Source of the DNA: Pochonia chlamydosporia 170
Lineage: Eukaryota > Ascomycota > Sordariomycetes > Hypocreales > Clavicipitaceae
Length of the DNA: 64,000 nucleotides
Assembly: GCF_001653235.2 (NCBI RefSeq)
Contig: NC_035792.1
Coordinates: forward strand, 3,720,001 to 3,784,000
Reading direction: 5' to 3'
Both the position numbers and the translations under genes were made by a program. Each line of letters starts with the position of its first letter. Within the stretch, counting starts at the first letter, position 1. The notes below the pieces were generated by a model, which was not told the origin of the DNA, did not search any database, and saw nothing but the letters and a program-made list of their open reading frames with translations. Positions 42,991 through 54,895 of this stretch are shown piece after piece.

Positions 42991-45900
42991 TGAAGGCTTG
43001 ATGAGTGATGACTAAAATGGCGGTAGAGCCTAGTGGAGCGAGGTTTCTGGTTCTCAAAATTGCAAATTGGTAGACAAAAGCTTGGTTCGCTGGGTTTGCT
43101 GTATGTGGATTGTGATTGCTCTCCTTGGGAATTCGGCAATCTGGGTGAGCACAAACCCCCAGACGGGGTTGAAGTAGATCTGAAACACTGTCGATTCAGG
43201 TTCGTCTGTTCTCGAAGTGTTTTGGTGGTCGGACAACCAACTTTGTTGTTTGAGGCTCTGACACAGATTCAATTCGCAGCCACAAGTCTAGCATTGGAAT
43301 GTGAATGTCAGAAGTTGCGTGACAGACTTGAAAACTGATTTCAAACATGAATCTTACGAGGGGACATATATGATGAGTGAGTCTGTATCTACATTCGCCT
43401 ATTGCGTTTGATCCTGTTGGGAACATCGCTTTCGAAACCTGCAGGTTAGCATGTTCTTACCTACCTTGGTAGGTAGGTAACGGCTTATAGGTACCTAGGT
43501 AGATATATGAGTCCAACATTGCGGTGGTCTTCTGGCGTGGTCAACGTGGTCAACATGGTAATGTCGATACAAAGGCAAACGGCGTAATGCGTATGCGTGT
43601 TTTACTGCAGGGGTTCAAAAGCATTGAACCGAGAAAAAGGTATCGAGTATCGCATGTTGTACTAGGGTATCCAAAATGTGTTAGCGTATACTTGGAGGAG
43701 GTGCAGAAATGCTTTTGGCCACAGCTTGGAGTTTGATGGTCTTGAGACTCAGCCTCCCATAGAGATCACAGATGCAAGTTGCACAACACAAGTCTCGTTA
43801 GATGCGGCAACACCGAGTTTGGTAGGCGAAGAAGCTGAGCACAACTATTGGCACGCCACCATTTCGATGCCAGAAATACAACCAATGGTCGGACAAGGGG
43901 GCCGTGCAAATGCAGTAGATAGTCCGCGACAGCGTTTGTCGCACACCTGGATGCAGTTGACAGGTTTGGAAGAAGTCCGATAGTGGCGCAGCGCCTGTTG
44001 CACAACAGCACTTATGCGCCATTCTCCGGAAAAGACTGAATTGAAGCAAGTGCAGCAGGTGCATTGAGGGTGGTACGGTTTGTGCAGCTTTGCTCACTGC
44101 ATTGGTGAAGCCAACACTCGTCAAGTCATCGAGGCATTCCGATGTCTGCATCGTATCAGGCTCGCCGGGGATTGTGAACTCGCTGGCATCCGAGGCTCAG
44201 GTGATTTGAGCCTTGGTGTGTCAATTGATGACGTTTTTGGTTGCCTCTCAAATTCTTCAACGTCATTTCGCTTGATGGCGTTGCTGTGGCAAGAAGCGGA
44301 TAAGAGGCCAGGCCCCTTTCCAAGCTTCAAGGACTCCCTCTCCAGTTTAGTTAGACCTTGAATGCTGAAATCAGAGAAGATGAAACGACGAACGCTTGCC
44401 CACTAATGAACAGCACAGGCTTTATTAGCACAACGAACTCGAACATGGGTCAATGTCTTGCCAAGACGGGTTGGCTGTCTGAGATGTTCTGGAGCGCAAC
44501 ACCACCAGCGGCTAAATAAAGAAAGTCTGGCCATGTACTTGTCACACGTCAAATTTGGGGTGTCAAGCTGGTCGCTGCAGACGATATTGTTCGCACCAGC
44601 GACAAATCTGGTGTTTGGAGCTGTGCGTGCTTAGCGATGCTTGGCAAGCTGTGATTGAAATCACAGTCGTCATTTTTTGCCCCATCTTCGTCCATCCTGG
44701 TCACCCTGTTGTGCCTGCGGATGTGAAGATGAACAGATGTGGGAGAGAGATGATCGTGGCTCCTGTGGCGTGGCGCCGTTGGTGACGTGCAGCTTCAAAC
44801 CAACTTGAACCTGTAAGTTGAGCAAGGAAGGAGGGGCAGTGTTTAAAGACGGAAGGTACGTCTGGCACTTTGCATTATCGTCAAAGCCTCCAGTCTGTGC
44901 TGATTCTCATCCTTCTTCTCCAAGTCAAAACGAAAACAACCAACCTTCCTCTACCCCGTACACAAGTGCGCTGACTGGATAATGCTCACATCTCAATAAT
45001 CTATTTTGCTCCCTCACAGACCAGACTCCTTCGGACCCTCCAGGTACCCAGGTACTCTAGCGCTCCATGCGCCTGGTGTAACAATGGTCTGGGCCAGAGT
45101 GTGTGGCCAGGGAACTCGTGCGTCTCAAAGCCAACAAGCTTCAAATCTGGCACCAACCTTGTCACAATCCTGCACAAGTCAGATCGAGGCCCACGCCATG
45201 AGCGGAGCAAAATACAGGGATCCAAACGGTGCCGAAGATGCGCCAGCGGCTGGCAAACTGGAGCACACTCCATGATGAGGCAGAAGGACTTGGGCTTTTC
45301 AGCGCACAGCATCCAAAGAAACTCAGAAGCCATGTCGCACCCCGGACAGAAGCCACTTTTCTTGTTGGTTTCCTGACACTAAGTTGGCATGTCCGGCCTG
45401 CAACATCTTTCTAAACTTGGGACACTTGACATGTAGAGTGTCTTGCGAGGTACTTTGAGGTTGTTGTTTCGTCTTTAGCTCTTGCGGAGCTACTGACGAT
45501 ATTACGCTGCCGGACACGATGAGGACCTCGAGTATTGAGCAATTTGCAGCGATACGTAGCAAGTTAATGCCGCGACACCATACATTCTACCTAAACGTGA
45601 GTCCCAGTACTGGAAAGATTATAATATTGTCAAGGATATGAATGCTACTTGTGGGCTACATTCGAATCTACTTTCTTTATGACCCGTTGAAGTACCAGAC
45701 CTGAAGCATGGAGCTCCCAGCCGCTGGCGCTGATGTACTGGACAAGTACCCCGGTACCTTTCACCCTGAACTCCGAACCCCACTGCACCTGCCCCAGCAA
45801 CTTGGAGTTCCAAGGTAGTCTCACGCCATGTTCGTGCTCATCCTCTCCAGCTCCTTTAAAACACCCACTTGCCCTTTGTTTGCGCCTCGTGCGTGCATTC

Positions 45901-46297
45901 TAATGTTGACGTGCCATGTTTTCTACCGCAGTTGTAGAATATTTGAACGGTTCCCAGCCAATCCGCCTACCACTGTCACCAGTTGATCCACCCCGTTGAA
46001 TCCTCTCCACTGTAGTTTTTGGACTCGGCGAGGTACCCGTCGAATCTGGTCGAGTGTCCAGCTGCACTCGCACCATCGACCACCTCTCTACAGATATCGA
46101 CAGCACGTCAACTCGCGTGCTTTCGAGGGCCAAAGCCGACTGTTCCAGTTCCAGCCTTCGTCTCTAGCATCTCTGTTGTCGACTCCCGAAGCCAGGACCT
46201 ATCTCGAAACATCCATTTCTTCCCGCATCCCTCGCCATTTCTTCTCCTGGCCACGATCGACCCAGATGCCGGCAAGCCTTGAGAAACGAAGTTGAAA
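42991..46297. other. 3.3 kb gene-poor region
   Basis: Longest gap in the window. Open frames on both strands are under 120 codons and match no family I know. It holds a cluster of inverted TACCTACC/TACCTAGGTA palindromes at 43458-43501 and, at the right end, the promoter and leader of the NIPA-like gene. GGTACC/CCAGGTAC words recur at about 45040 and 45745. Nothing identifies a decayed transposon. Confidence 0.45.
43458..43501. repeat. Palindrome cluster TACCTACC-TT-GGTAGGTA plus TACCTAGGTA
   Basis: Two inverted repeats sit within 44 bp: 8-bp arms with a 2-nt spacer at 43458-43475, and a perfect palindrome at 43492-43501. The second is identical to copies in two promoters of this window. Confidence 0.7.
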
Positions 46298-48104
46298 ATG
46301 GACTCCGAGCTCTTAATTCGATCCATTCAATCGGGACCGGACCGGCCTGGATATTATAAAATTATTGGAATTGCGTTGGCAATTGGCTCTGGACTGTTTA
46401 TTGGAACGTCCTTTGTCCTCAAGAAGGTTGGGCTTCTCAGGGCGAACGAAAAGTACAACGAGGTCGCTGGCGAGGGCTATGGCTATCTGAAAAATGCATT
46501 CTGGTGGAGTGGCATGACCCTCATGATTGTCGGCGAGATTTGCAACTTTGTCGCGTACGCATTCACCGATGCCATCCTCGTCACACCGTTGGGAGCCTTA
46601 TCAGTTGTTATCACCACAATACTGTCTGCCATCTTTTTAAAGGAACGCCTTAGTTTGGTCGGAAAAGTTGCCTGCTTTTTATGTATCGTCGGATCAGTCG
46701 TTATTGTCATGAATGGTCCCCAGGAATCCTCAGTCGCCGACATTCAGGAGATGCAAAAGTTCTTCATTACGCCAGGCTTTCTGTCGTATGCGGGGGTTAT
46801 TCTGGTGGGCTCCGTCATCACTGCATTTTACGCTGGTCCCAGATGGGGTAAGAAAAACATGCTGGTATACATCTCCATCTGCAGTTGGATTGGGGGTTTG
46901 AGCGTCGTGTCTACTCAGGGCCTTGGCGCGGCCATTATCGCTTGGATTGGAGGTAAGCCACAATACAAGGAGTGGTTTCTATGGGTCTTGTTTGTCTTTG
47001 TGATAGGCACACTCTTGACGGAGATTATCTTTTTGAACGTAAGTGTCAAATGCAAGTTGATCCTGCACGTACTGGTGGCGCTGACGAAATGGCTATCAAC
47101 AGAAAGCTCTAAACCTATTCAACGCGGCACTTGTCACACCAACATACTATGTATATTTCACCAGCACAACAATCATCACCTCTACGGTGCTATTCCAAGG
47201 ATTCAAAGGCAGTCCTAAGGAAATTGTCACTGTAGTCATGGGATTCCTTACCATTTGTTCAGGCGTTGTTCTATTACAATTATCCAAATCGGCTAAAGAT
47301 GTTCCGGATGCTGCCGTGTTCAAGGGAGACCTGGATCAGATCCACACCATCGCTGAACAGGAGCAACCAGAGACAGAACCCAAGGCTGATGCTATCCGTG
47401 GTGCGGCCGCCATCGTGCGACGAATTTCCCATGCTCGTTTGAGGATGGAAGCAGACGAACTGAAGAGGCTCCACGAGGAGAAAATGGCCGAGAGTATGGC
47501 CCCAATTAGCGAGGATGGACGCTCAGAATACGAATGGGACGGTCTGAGACGAAGGAGAACTTTGGCGGCGAGCACAAGAGCCCGGTCTGCGACGTCACCT
47601 CAGCCTCCGACACCGTCGATTCGAGCAGTGGGAAGTCCGATAAGTCCTCATCCTCCGTTGGGGATGTCACGTTTCCCAACGGAAGAGGAGCTTGAGCAAG
47701 AGGATCGAAACACTATTTTTTCGAGCATTGCCGGTACAATTCGGGGGCGGCCAAGAACCAGCACTACATTACCGACTTATGAAGACGAGTACCCTGACAA
47801 GGCGAGGAGTCCGCTACACCCGATCCCATTGACGCATATACAACTACCGACCCAAAAACCTGATGATGAGGCTGGAGCCTATTATGGACAGACTCGCGAA
47901 CATGTGTTTGATGGTCAAGATACTGCATATCACGGTGTCGCAAGTGGAAGTGTTCAGGACGTTCCCCCTACACCGCCTCCGCACTCTGCCCGGCGTCAGT
48001 TCTCCTTCAACCGTGTGTTCCGTCGAAACACTGGGCCAACAGAAGAGGAAAGAGTTGGCCTTGTCAAAGAGGGGGAAACAGAAACCCATCCATCATTTAT
48101 CTAG
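46298..48104 (+). CDS. NIPA-type magnesium transporter with long cytosolic tail
   Basis: Membrane protein of the NIPA/DUF803 family; animal members carry Mg2+. Two exons, 46298-47038 and 47103-48104, give 580 residues. About nine hydrophobic helices fill residues 20-300. Marks are YYKIIGIALAIGSGLFIGTSFVLKK, the VTPLGALSVVITTILSAIFLKERL block, LVTPTYYVYFT and GFLTICSGVVLLQLS. The remaining ~275 residues form a hydrophilic tail with an Arg/Glu-rich coil-like segment, Ser/Pro stretches (SPQPPTPS, PPTPPPHS) and many possible phosphorylation sites. Such tails are usual in filamentous fungi and are presumed regulatory. The first ATG is 46298, after an in-frame TTG AAA that is leader. Confidence 0.92.
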
Positions 48105-48259
48105 GGCTGGCATATTATGAATTCGACGGGCGAGTTGACACAAGCATAGATGGGACAGGCTCATGCATGGCGTTTGTTGGGTATTTGATGGGTTTTGTAA
48201 AAATCAGACAGCATAGCATAGAGGAATACCCGGGTACGACGGTATATAGGTATTACGAC

Positions 48260-48295
48260 GAGTATATGAGTATATCATGAGTATATGAGTATATT
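48260..48295 (+). repeat. GAGTATAT short tandem repeat
   Basis: Four near-perfect GAGTATAT units, with one interruption, just downstream of the NIPA-like gene. Confidence 0.8.
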
Positions 48296-48878
48296 AATTG
48301 GATTGAAGGACTAGTCAACTGGTTGGTGAGCATGTCGAATACAGTGGGGCAAAGCCTGCCAACAGCGTGGACAATCCGGAGTACATCGAATTGTTTCACT
48401 CTTCTCTCTTCCCACTGCCGACTTTCTGTTCTGGAATATTCCAAGTCGCTTCTTACAAATTAGGCGCTCAAAGCGCCAACCCCACGCAAAACCGTTGTCA
48501 TTGATTGCCCATCTAGCAGACTGACCAAACCTCATACTTGTTCCGTCACTCCCAAATACAACATTGTCACCATCTGTCCTCTCTATATCCAAGCCAGACA
48601 TAGACATGTCCTAAGCAAAGTCCGAATCGCGGAGCGGAAATTGCGCCACTCGCACCCCCTCCACTGTGTAACCCGCCGCAGCCTTATTATTGTCTGCTCT
48701 GGTTCTTTTGCAGCCCATCCAGGTCCAATCTTGCGCCTTACCAATTTGTCCTTCATCCCTTTTTTTTTTTCATTTTCCTGGACCCTTTCTCCCATTTTGG
48801 TGTTGTCATCGTCGCGTCCTTTTATGTTGATGTTGAGTTTATGGTTTTGATATCATAGAAGTACACGGGACAAGAAAT

Positions 48879-48917
48879 TACCTAGGTAGTCAAGTAATTG
48901 CAGCAAAGTACGGAGTA
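48879..48917. promoter_or_regulatory. Paired TACCTAGGTA and TACGGAGTA motifs
   Basis: The two recurrent motifs of this window occur together here, 20 bp apart, about 115-150 bp upstream of the CHIP-like start codon. Confidence 0.4.
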
Positions 48918-49030
48918 GTTTGTAACTTGCACCTTGGGTCGCCACTCGACGTGGCCTAAACACCCAACACACCTATCGTCATCGGCACCGCCACTCTAAA
49001 TCCCCCCCGACATAGTTGACATATCTCAAG

Positions 49031-49988
49031 ATGTCAAAATCTCTGGAGCTCAAGGAGCAAGGCAATCGCCAGTTTCAAAGCGGGGACTTTCTCGGTGCGG
49101 AAAGTCTGTACACAAAAGCGTATGTATTGGTCCAACTACACATCTCCTGAACAACATCTATCCGCAGGAAATTGTCATCACCGCAGAGTCAACCTGCTAA
49201 CACACCCAATAGCATCATAGCTGATCCCAAAAATGCCACTCTATACACCAACCGCGCCATGGCGCGCCTCAAGCTCTCACTCTGGGACTCCGTCATCTCC
49301 GACTGCCAAACCTGCGTGTCCATCACCCCGGACTCCATGAAAGCGCACTACTATCTCGCCCAGGCCTTCCTGCACAGCAAAGACTTTGACTCGGCGCTCA
49401 CACACGCCCTCCGCGCGCATGAGATCTGCGCCAAAACCAACGACAAGTCCCTCACGCCGGTGACGGCCATTGTGCTGCGGTGCAAGAAGGAGCGGTGGGA
49501 GCATCTGGAGAAGATACGCTCCAAGGAGGCGCAGGCGCTGGAGAGGACCGTACTGTGTCTGTTGAACAAGGATGCGGATGAGATGCTGGCTGATCCTAAC
49601 GTGGGCGACTTTGAGAGGGGCTTGATACGGGAGGAGAATGAGCAGAGGATAGAGCAGCTGAAGGGTGTTTTTGAGCGGGCGAGGGTGCAGAGTGAGCGGA
49701 GGAGAGAGGTGCCGGAGTGGGTTATCGATGATATCAGCTTTGGCATCATGGTTGATCCTGTTATTGTGAGTTTGTCTGCTGCTGAGGGTGAAGGTTTTTA
49801 TGCTGACCATTAAGACGAAAACGGGCAAGTCGTATGAACGGTCGGCCATCATGGAGCACCTCCGACGACATCCTACTGATCCGCTGACGCGAGAGGCTCT
49901 TTATCCGTCGGAGCTGAGGCCAAATCTTGCGCTGAAGCAGGCATGCGAGGACTTTATCAATGAGAATGGCTGGGCTGTGGATTGGTGA
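49031..49988 (+). CDS. CHIP/STUB1-type TPR and U-box E3 ubiquitin ligase
   Basis: Co-chaperone ligase: the TPR domain binds Hsp70/Hsp90 tails and the U-box recruits E2 to ubiquitinate misfolded clients. Three exons, 49031-49119, 49213-49765 and 49815-49988, give 271 residues, close to animal CHIP. The N-terminus LELKEQGNRQFQSGDFLGAE is the first TPR helix pair; NATLYTNRAMARLKL and KAHYYLAQAFLHSKDFDSAL follow. A helical middle (residues about 115-190) leads to a U-box of about 70 residues starting PEWVIDDISFGIMVDPVI and continuing TKTGKSYERSAIMEHL and DPLTREAL. The first TPR helix is only recovered after splicing exon 1 to exon 2 across a TGCTAACAC branch point. Budding yeast lacks this gene, from memory. 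Confidence 0.93.
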
Positions 49989-50359
49989 TTGAGGAAGAAA
50001 TTATTCGAGCAACAGCGTTTTGTTGTACTATTTCTTTGCACTTCTTTTGTATCTATATTCGATGGCATATGATGTTGGACAGACTGAATGGTATTACGAC
50101 GGCATGACTGAAAGGAAACGCAAGCAGTAGACTGTTTGGAGCGCAACAAGCGAGTATTATATCCAGCCCAAGCTTGGTCGCCTTGCAATATAAACAATAT
50201 ATTTCTTTGAAGTGTAATTATATGTGACTATGTATCAGTATCCTAAACATGCCGCTTCTAAGGTTCCATCATCCATATGATCAAACGTCTAAATAAATGC
50301 AACAATATAATACCCCAAAATAAACACGAGCCAAAAACTCCAAAGACAAACCACATCCC
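49989..50359. other. Convergent 3' intergenic region
   Basis: 370 bp of AT-rich sequence between convergent 3' ends. No gene is seen. Confidence 0.5.
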
Positions 50360-51265
50360 TCACATCCTCTTCTCCATCCACTCCACCATCAAATCAACAG
50401 CCTCCTTCCCATCATGATCCGGCAACACCAACGGCCAAACATGCATCATCCCCGGCCCCTCCACGAGGGTCACATCCCCTCCCGCGCTCTTCACCTTATC
50501 CACAAACCTCTTCGTATCCGGTGTGAGAAGATCATGCTCCGCGGCAAGCACCATCATCGGCGGCAACTTGTCCACATTCCCAAACAACGGACTCACACGC
50601 GCATCATCCGTAGGCCACTGTCCCCTGACCAACTCCCCCACGGCCTTGCACCCCACGACGTCCAGCCACGGATCCCGCTTCGACACCTCGTGCGCCTCTG
50701 GATTCGCAAACGTCGCATCCACGACCGGCGTGATGGGAACGACACCCCTTGCCAGCGGCTTCCCAAACTTGATGGCCTCCTGCGTCACCACCAGCGACAT
50801 ACACCCGCCCGCAGAGTCGCCCACGACGAAGAACGGCGCGTCGTCCCTCGACGCAGCCATCTCGTCGTGGATAGGCTGCAGCATGGCATACATGTCCTTG
50901 AGCTTCGACTCCGGACCGAGCGGGTAGATGGGCACCGTGACGCTCGCCTGCAGACGCTCTGCCAGTAAGGCCACCAACGTCCAGTGCGGCGGTTGAATCT
51001 CAAACATGAAGGAGCCGCCGTGGAGGTACAGGATGCGGGCGGCGTTGGGCGTCTCCGACTTGGGGGCCAGGTCGTAGACGGTGTGGCCTGCGACTTGGCG
51101 TTCTTCGACGATGAACTTGGTGCGGAAGTGTTGCGGGGGGCGGTGGTCGGGGGGGGATTTGCGTGCTTGGGCGATGCGCTTCTCGAGGGCGGCGGCGGAG
51201 GTGAAGTTTCCTTTGGCCCAGAACCAGAGGTACCATGATGCGAGGTGGGCTCTCCAGGATGGCAT
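50360..51265 (-). CDS. Alpha/beta hydrolase, hormone-sensitive-lipase (fold-3) type
   Basis: Single-exon gene of 301 residues without a signal peptide. It shows the HSL-family oxyanion motif YLHGGSF (82-84), nucleophile elbow VGDSAGG (Ser 151), an acidic residue in EHDLLTP and a C-terminal His in MMHVWPL. The N-terminal ~50 residues, with a Trp-rich start, form the usual cap. Likely an esterase on short acyl or acetyl substrates. Members of this fold occur in secondary-metabolite loci, but no synthase gene is nearby. Coding GC is visibly high compared with the flanking DNA. Confidence 0.87.
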   Translation of the reverse strand: MPSWRAHLASWYLWFWAKGNFTSAAALEKRIAQARKSPPDHRPPQHFRTKFIVEERQVAGHTVYDLAPKSETPNAARILYLHGGSFMFEIQPPHWTLVALLAERLQASVTVPIYPLGPESKLKDMYAMLQPIHDEMAASRDDAPFFVVGDSAGGCMSLVVTQEAIKFGKPLARGVVPITPVVDATFANPEAHEVSKRDPWLDVVGCKAVGELVRGQWPTDDARVSPLFGNVDKLPPMMVLAAEHDLLTPDTKRFVDKVKSAGGDVTLVEGPGMMHVWPLVLPDHDGKEAVDLMVEWMEKRM

Positions 51266-52657
51266 TTTGTGTGGTTGTTTGTGTGTGTGTGGAAGGTTGG
51301 TGTTGGAGCTGCGGAGGGGAGCGTGGGCTTGAGTGTTTGAAGCTATCGTCTGGGTCTGGGGATGTCATTCATGTGTATGTGCCGAGGTCGTGGGGGCGGG
51401 GGCCTGTTTGGAGAGTGCCGACATGGACTTTGCGATGGAGCTTGACTGAGCTGGGATGCTGGATGGGGATCTCTGAGGCTGAATTGATCAGGTTGATTGT
51501 TTCAGATGTGTCTGGTGTGAAGTGTCGCGTGGTGAAGGTGACGCAATCGTGGACAAAGTGTCCCTGCTGGTCAGATTTCATTGTAGGATGAGTTGAGATG
51601 ATGTTTGATACATTGGCTTTGAATGCAAGTTATTCACTTGGAACTGGAGTATGTGAGTTTGTGTTTGATTGCATGATGGACTGATCTGGTGTATGAGTTT
51701 GTGCATGAATTTGCCGCCATCTACGTGCATCACTGCCACTTCAACAGGTTGAGGGTAGTTGCTCTGCGGAATATTCATTTATGAGAGTATTAGCTTCCTT
51801 CAAATGAAATCTGATTTACTCCATATGTCAATACAAAGTTTGTGGCTGTTTTGGGTGCTACCAATTGCCATCTCCAGTGTGCTTTCTTCATCTGCCATTT
51901 GATTCATTCCTGTGAACCTGTGTATGAGCAGAGAAAGAGGTTCATCCCTTCAACAAGCGACCATCGAGCATCAGAAGCTGGCTTATCAAATCTCTAATCT
52001 TGGCGATACGTAATCATATTCCAAATGCATGCACTTTGCGCACTGCCAGTATTCTCATTTGTCTCACTGCCACACTTATAATACGCCCTACATAAGTAGA
52101 TAATCTGCTCGCCCAACCCAAGCCTCCTTTCTCATTGGCATCCATCCGTCCATGTATCAAGCATCACCGAATCAATCAGATAACAACTCGATATGCAAGT
52201 TTCAAGACATGCACATACACACCATTAATGCCCTAACTCCAGACTGCCGGCCGTTTGCTCTTCTCTCCCGTCCCAACGACAAGCCATGACGGCACTTCTC
52301 ACCTGAATGCCCAATGAGCGGCAAATAAAGTTCGAACTGCCACATGTCGAGATATCAAATCGCATTGGCTTCCATTCAACCCTCACGCGGCCTAAATCCA
52401 GCCCTGTAGCCACAGGGTTGCAAGTCCCATGCAAGGCGTGCGATCTGGACCCTTCGCTGCTCAATAGTCCAGCCACGATCCCTGATGAGTGCTCAGCTGG
52501 TGGTGGACTGTAGAATAAAAGTAAGACGAGTGAAATCTACTACACTTGCCGTCTCGATTATTAATGGTACGTTTTAAGAAATACAAAATATTCTAAATCT
52601 TTAAATGACCTACTTTGTTGCATAACTCGATTATCGATTCATACCAGCCGCTTCACA
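51266..52657. other. Intergenic region before the HET gene
   Basis: About 1.4 kb with no gene. The left part is GT-rich promoter DNA of the hydrolase; the rest is AT-rich upstream sequence of the HET-domain gene. Nothing else is recognised. Confidence 0.5.
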
Positions 52658-54803
52658 ATGACAGCCCGTCGAGAGCTGCTCTCTGACATTCCCGACTTTA
52701 GCATCTTCAAAGGCGCGACGCAATGCACCACAAACCACAAGCCCGGGTCTACGCAGCAGCTTGAACTCGTGGGCGGGTTCATGGTTTCGACGCTGAGACT
52801 GAATAAATCTGCGCAGAGAGGATGTCCCTGGTGCGCCATCTTTTGGGAAGCGTTCAAGCGGTCGGTTGGCACGAGTAAGCCCGAGGACCAGGATTTTATA
52901 TACTGGCGATATGACGGGGAGAGCTTCTTCGAGCCGTGGTGTACAGCGCAGTCTGCCCTGGGGAAAGCAGAGTTTAAGATTCAAATTTACACTGATGGTA
53001 TGTCTGCTGCCTCTCTTCTTTTGTAAACTTGACTGCAAATGTAAAGTCTGACATCGAATAGATCTTCCCGGTGCAACCAGCGTCCACAGTCATTTCCCCT
53101 TCAAAAACTATCTCAACGGCCAAACAGACACAGAGCAGACAATGTCGCAGATAGACTACTGGCGACAGCAGTGCTCGACCAACCACGCCCAATGCTCTGG
53201 TATTTCCTCGTGGGTCAATCTTCCCACTCGCCTCGTCGATGTAAGCAGTCTTGCAAATATAAGACTTGTAGAAACGAGCGGCCAGCAAGGGCAATACGTA
53301 TGCCTTACACATAGATGGGGCGATCAGGGGATGCCGATAAAGACGACAACCGGCACGCTGGAACAGCTCCAGCAAGGCATCCCGTTGGAATCACTGCCGC
53401 CGACGTTCCGGGACGCTGCTCTCGTGACGAGGAGGATGGGCAGCAAATACCTGTGGATAGACTCGCTGTGCATAATCCAAGACGACGACGACGACTGGGA
53501 AAGAGAATCGGCGCAAATGTCGTCCATCTACAAGAATGGCATACTCACCATAGCAGCGGCATGGGCATCCGGCCCAAAGGATGGCCTCTTCCAGACCGTT
53601 CCATCCGTGGTCGTCGACAGCAGAAATCTCGAGCTCACCAAGCATAAGCTTCCGTTTCCAATCATGGTCCGCAGACAGTTACGATACGCTGTCGGCCACT
53701 TACGACACAACGAAGAGCACGGCGTTCTGGATCGATTGTGGATTCTGCAGGAGCGACTTCTTTCGCCGCGGATTGTGTACTTCGGCTTCAACGAGGTGGC
53801 GTGGGAGTGCATGGCCGGGTCGGCGTGTGAATGCGAACCAATGCTCGCGAGCTACATTGCAAGCGAATACTCTCCCCGCGAACCATTCAACCCCAAGTCA
53901 GCATACAGTCTTTCCACGTCGTCTCACCAAGGCGCCCAACCGGGTGTACAGTCCCCTGAGCTATGGCACCACATTGTCAATGCCTACACTGGCCTCGACT
54001 TCACAGCCCGTAAAGACAAATTCCCCGCATTGGCAGGCTTAGGGTCCGATATTGCGAGAACACGCCCCGGGGATGAGTACCTAGCTGGTCTATGGCGCTC
54101 GACCTTCATGACGGATCTACTCTGGCGGAAACGCAAAAGAGGTGACTGGGAGGCCACTGCTTTCGGGAAACACTACGATCTGAATAACTGTTTTGGGAGC
54201 AGAGACGTAGGACGCGCAGAATTCAACAACAAGATTGCGAAACTGGAGAAGAAAGACCGAGAAATTCGACTGCAAAATGCGGAAAAGTTGGCGCCATCGT
54301 GGTCGTGGGCGTCGATCAACACGCAGGTCGAGTATGAAAAGGAGTTGAATTCCACGGACATGGAGCTCGTTGATGCGGAGGTAGCAGAGATTATTGCCAC
54401 GGACTGCGTCCACAGATTTGGAATGGGCATGCTGCGAGATCCAAAAACAGCGTCGGTGAAGCTTAGAGGGAAGATTGCAGAGGTGGAAGTACGCACAGTC
54501 AAGGCTTTGCCGGGGGAGATTATGCTATACAGAGATGATCATGCCATGGCGTTCTCGGAGGCAGATTACCCCGGGGACGTGGATAGGAGCGGCACATTAT
54601 TTTGCTTCTTGATAGCTGCTGGGAGGGTGAGGGCGAAGTTGGCATTGGGCCGGATATACGGACTTGTTTTGGCGCAGAAGCAGGACGACTTTGGGGGTAC
54701 GATATTTCAGAGGGTGGGCATGTTTCGAGAGACGTTCCGCCATGGTAAAGAGTGGTGTGTGTTTGATGGGATAACAGACGTTGTAGACGTTATACTGGTG
54801 TAG
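52658..54803 (+). CDS. HET-domain protein (heterokaryon-incompatibility type)
   Basis: HET-domain protein of 693 residues from two exons (52658-52997 and 53062-54803). HET domains trigger cell death on non-self recognition in fungal vegetative incompatibility and are related to TIR-like folds. The domain spans about residues 192-340: YVCLTHRWGD, then LPPTFRDAALVTRRMG, KYLWIDSLCIIQDDDDDW, and MSSIYKNGILTIAAAWA. The N-terminal ~180 residues hold a Cys-containing segment (RGCPWCAIFWEAF) common upstream of HET domains. The C-terminal half is unrecognised, with RLWILQERLLSPRIVYFG and APSWSWASI, both typical of the family. There is no WD40, NACHT or ankyrin extension. These genes are highly expanded and often vary between strains. 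Confidence 0.92.
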
Positions 54804-54895
54804 CGGAGCATGATGTCACGGCCAAAAGTTTTTTTTCATGTCTAAATATCTATACCGTCGAAGCCTAAGAATCTATACCGTCGAAGTCTAATCAT

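Larger units (their letters stand above)
48105..49030. other. Intergenic region, CHIP-like gene promoter
   Basis: About 0.93 kb. It contains a GAGTATAT repeat at 48260-48295, TACCTAGGTA at 48879 and TACGGAGTA at 48909. Minus-strand open frames 48311-48607 and 48583-48795 (98 and 70 codons) are too weak to call. Confidence 0.5.

Noticed and set aside
43678..44151. Overlapping open frames on both strands in the 3.3 kb gap
   Set aside because: Each is short and unlike any family. I considered a decayed transposase but saw no catalytic motif or terminal repeats.
48311..48795. Two minus-strand open frames of 98 and 70 codons
   Set aside because: Too short, no family resemblance, and they overlap the promoter of the CHIP-like gene.
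50414..50968. His/Arg-rich open frame opposite the fold-3 hydrolase
   Set aside because: GC-driven shadow of the hydrolase coding strand.
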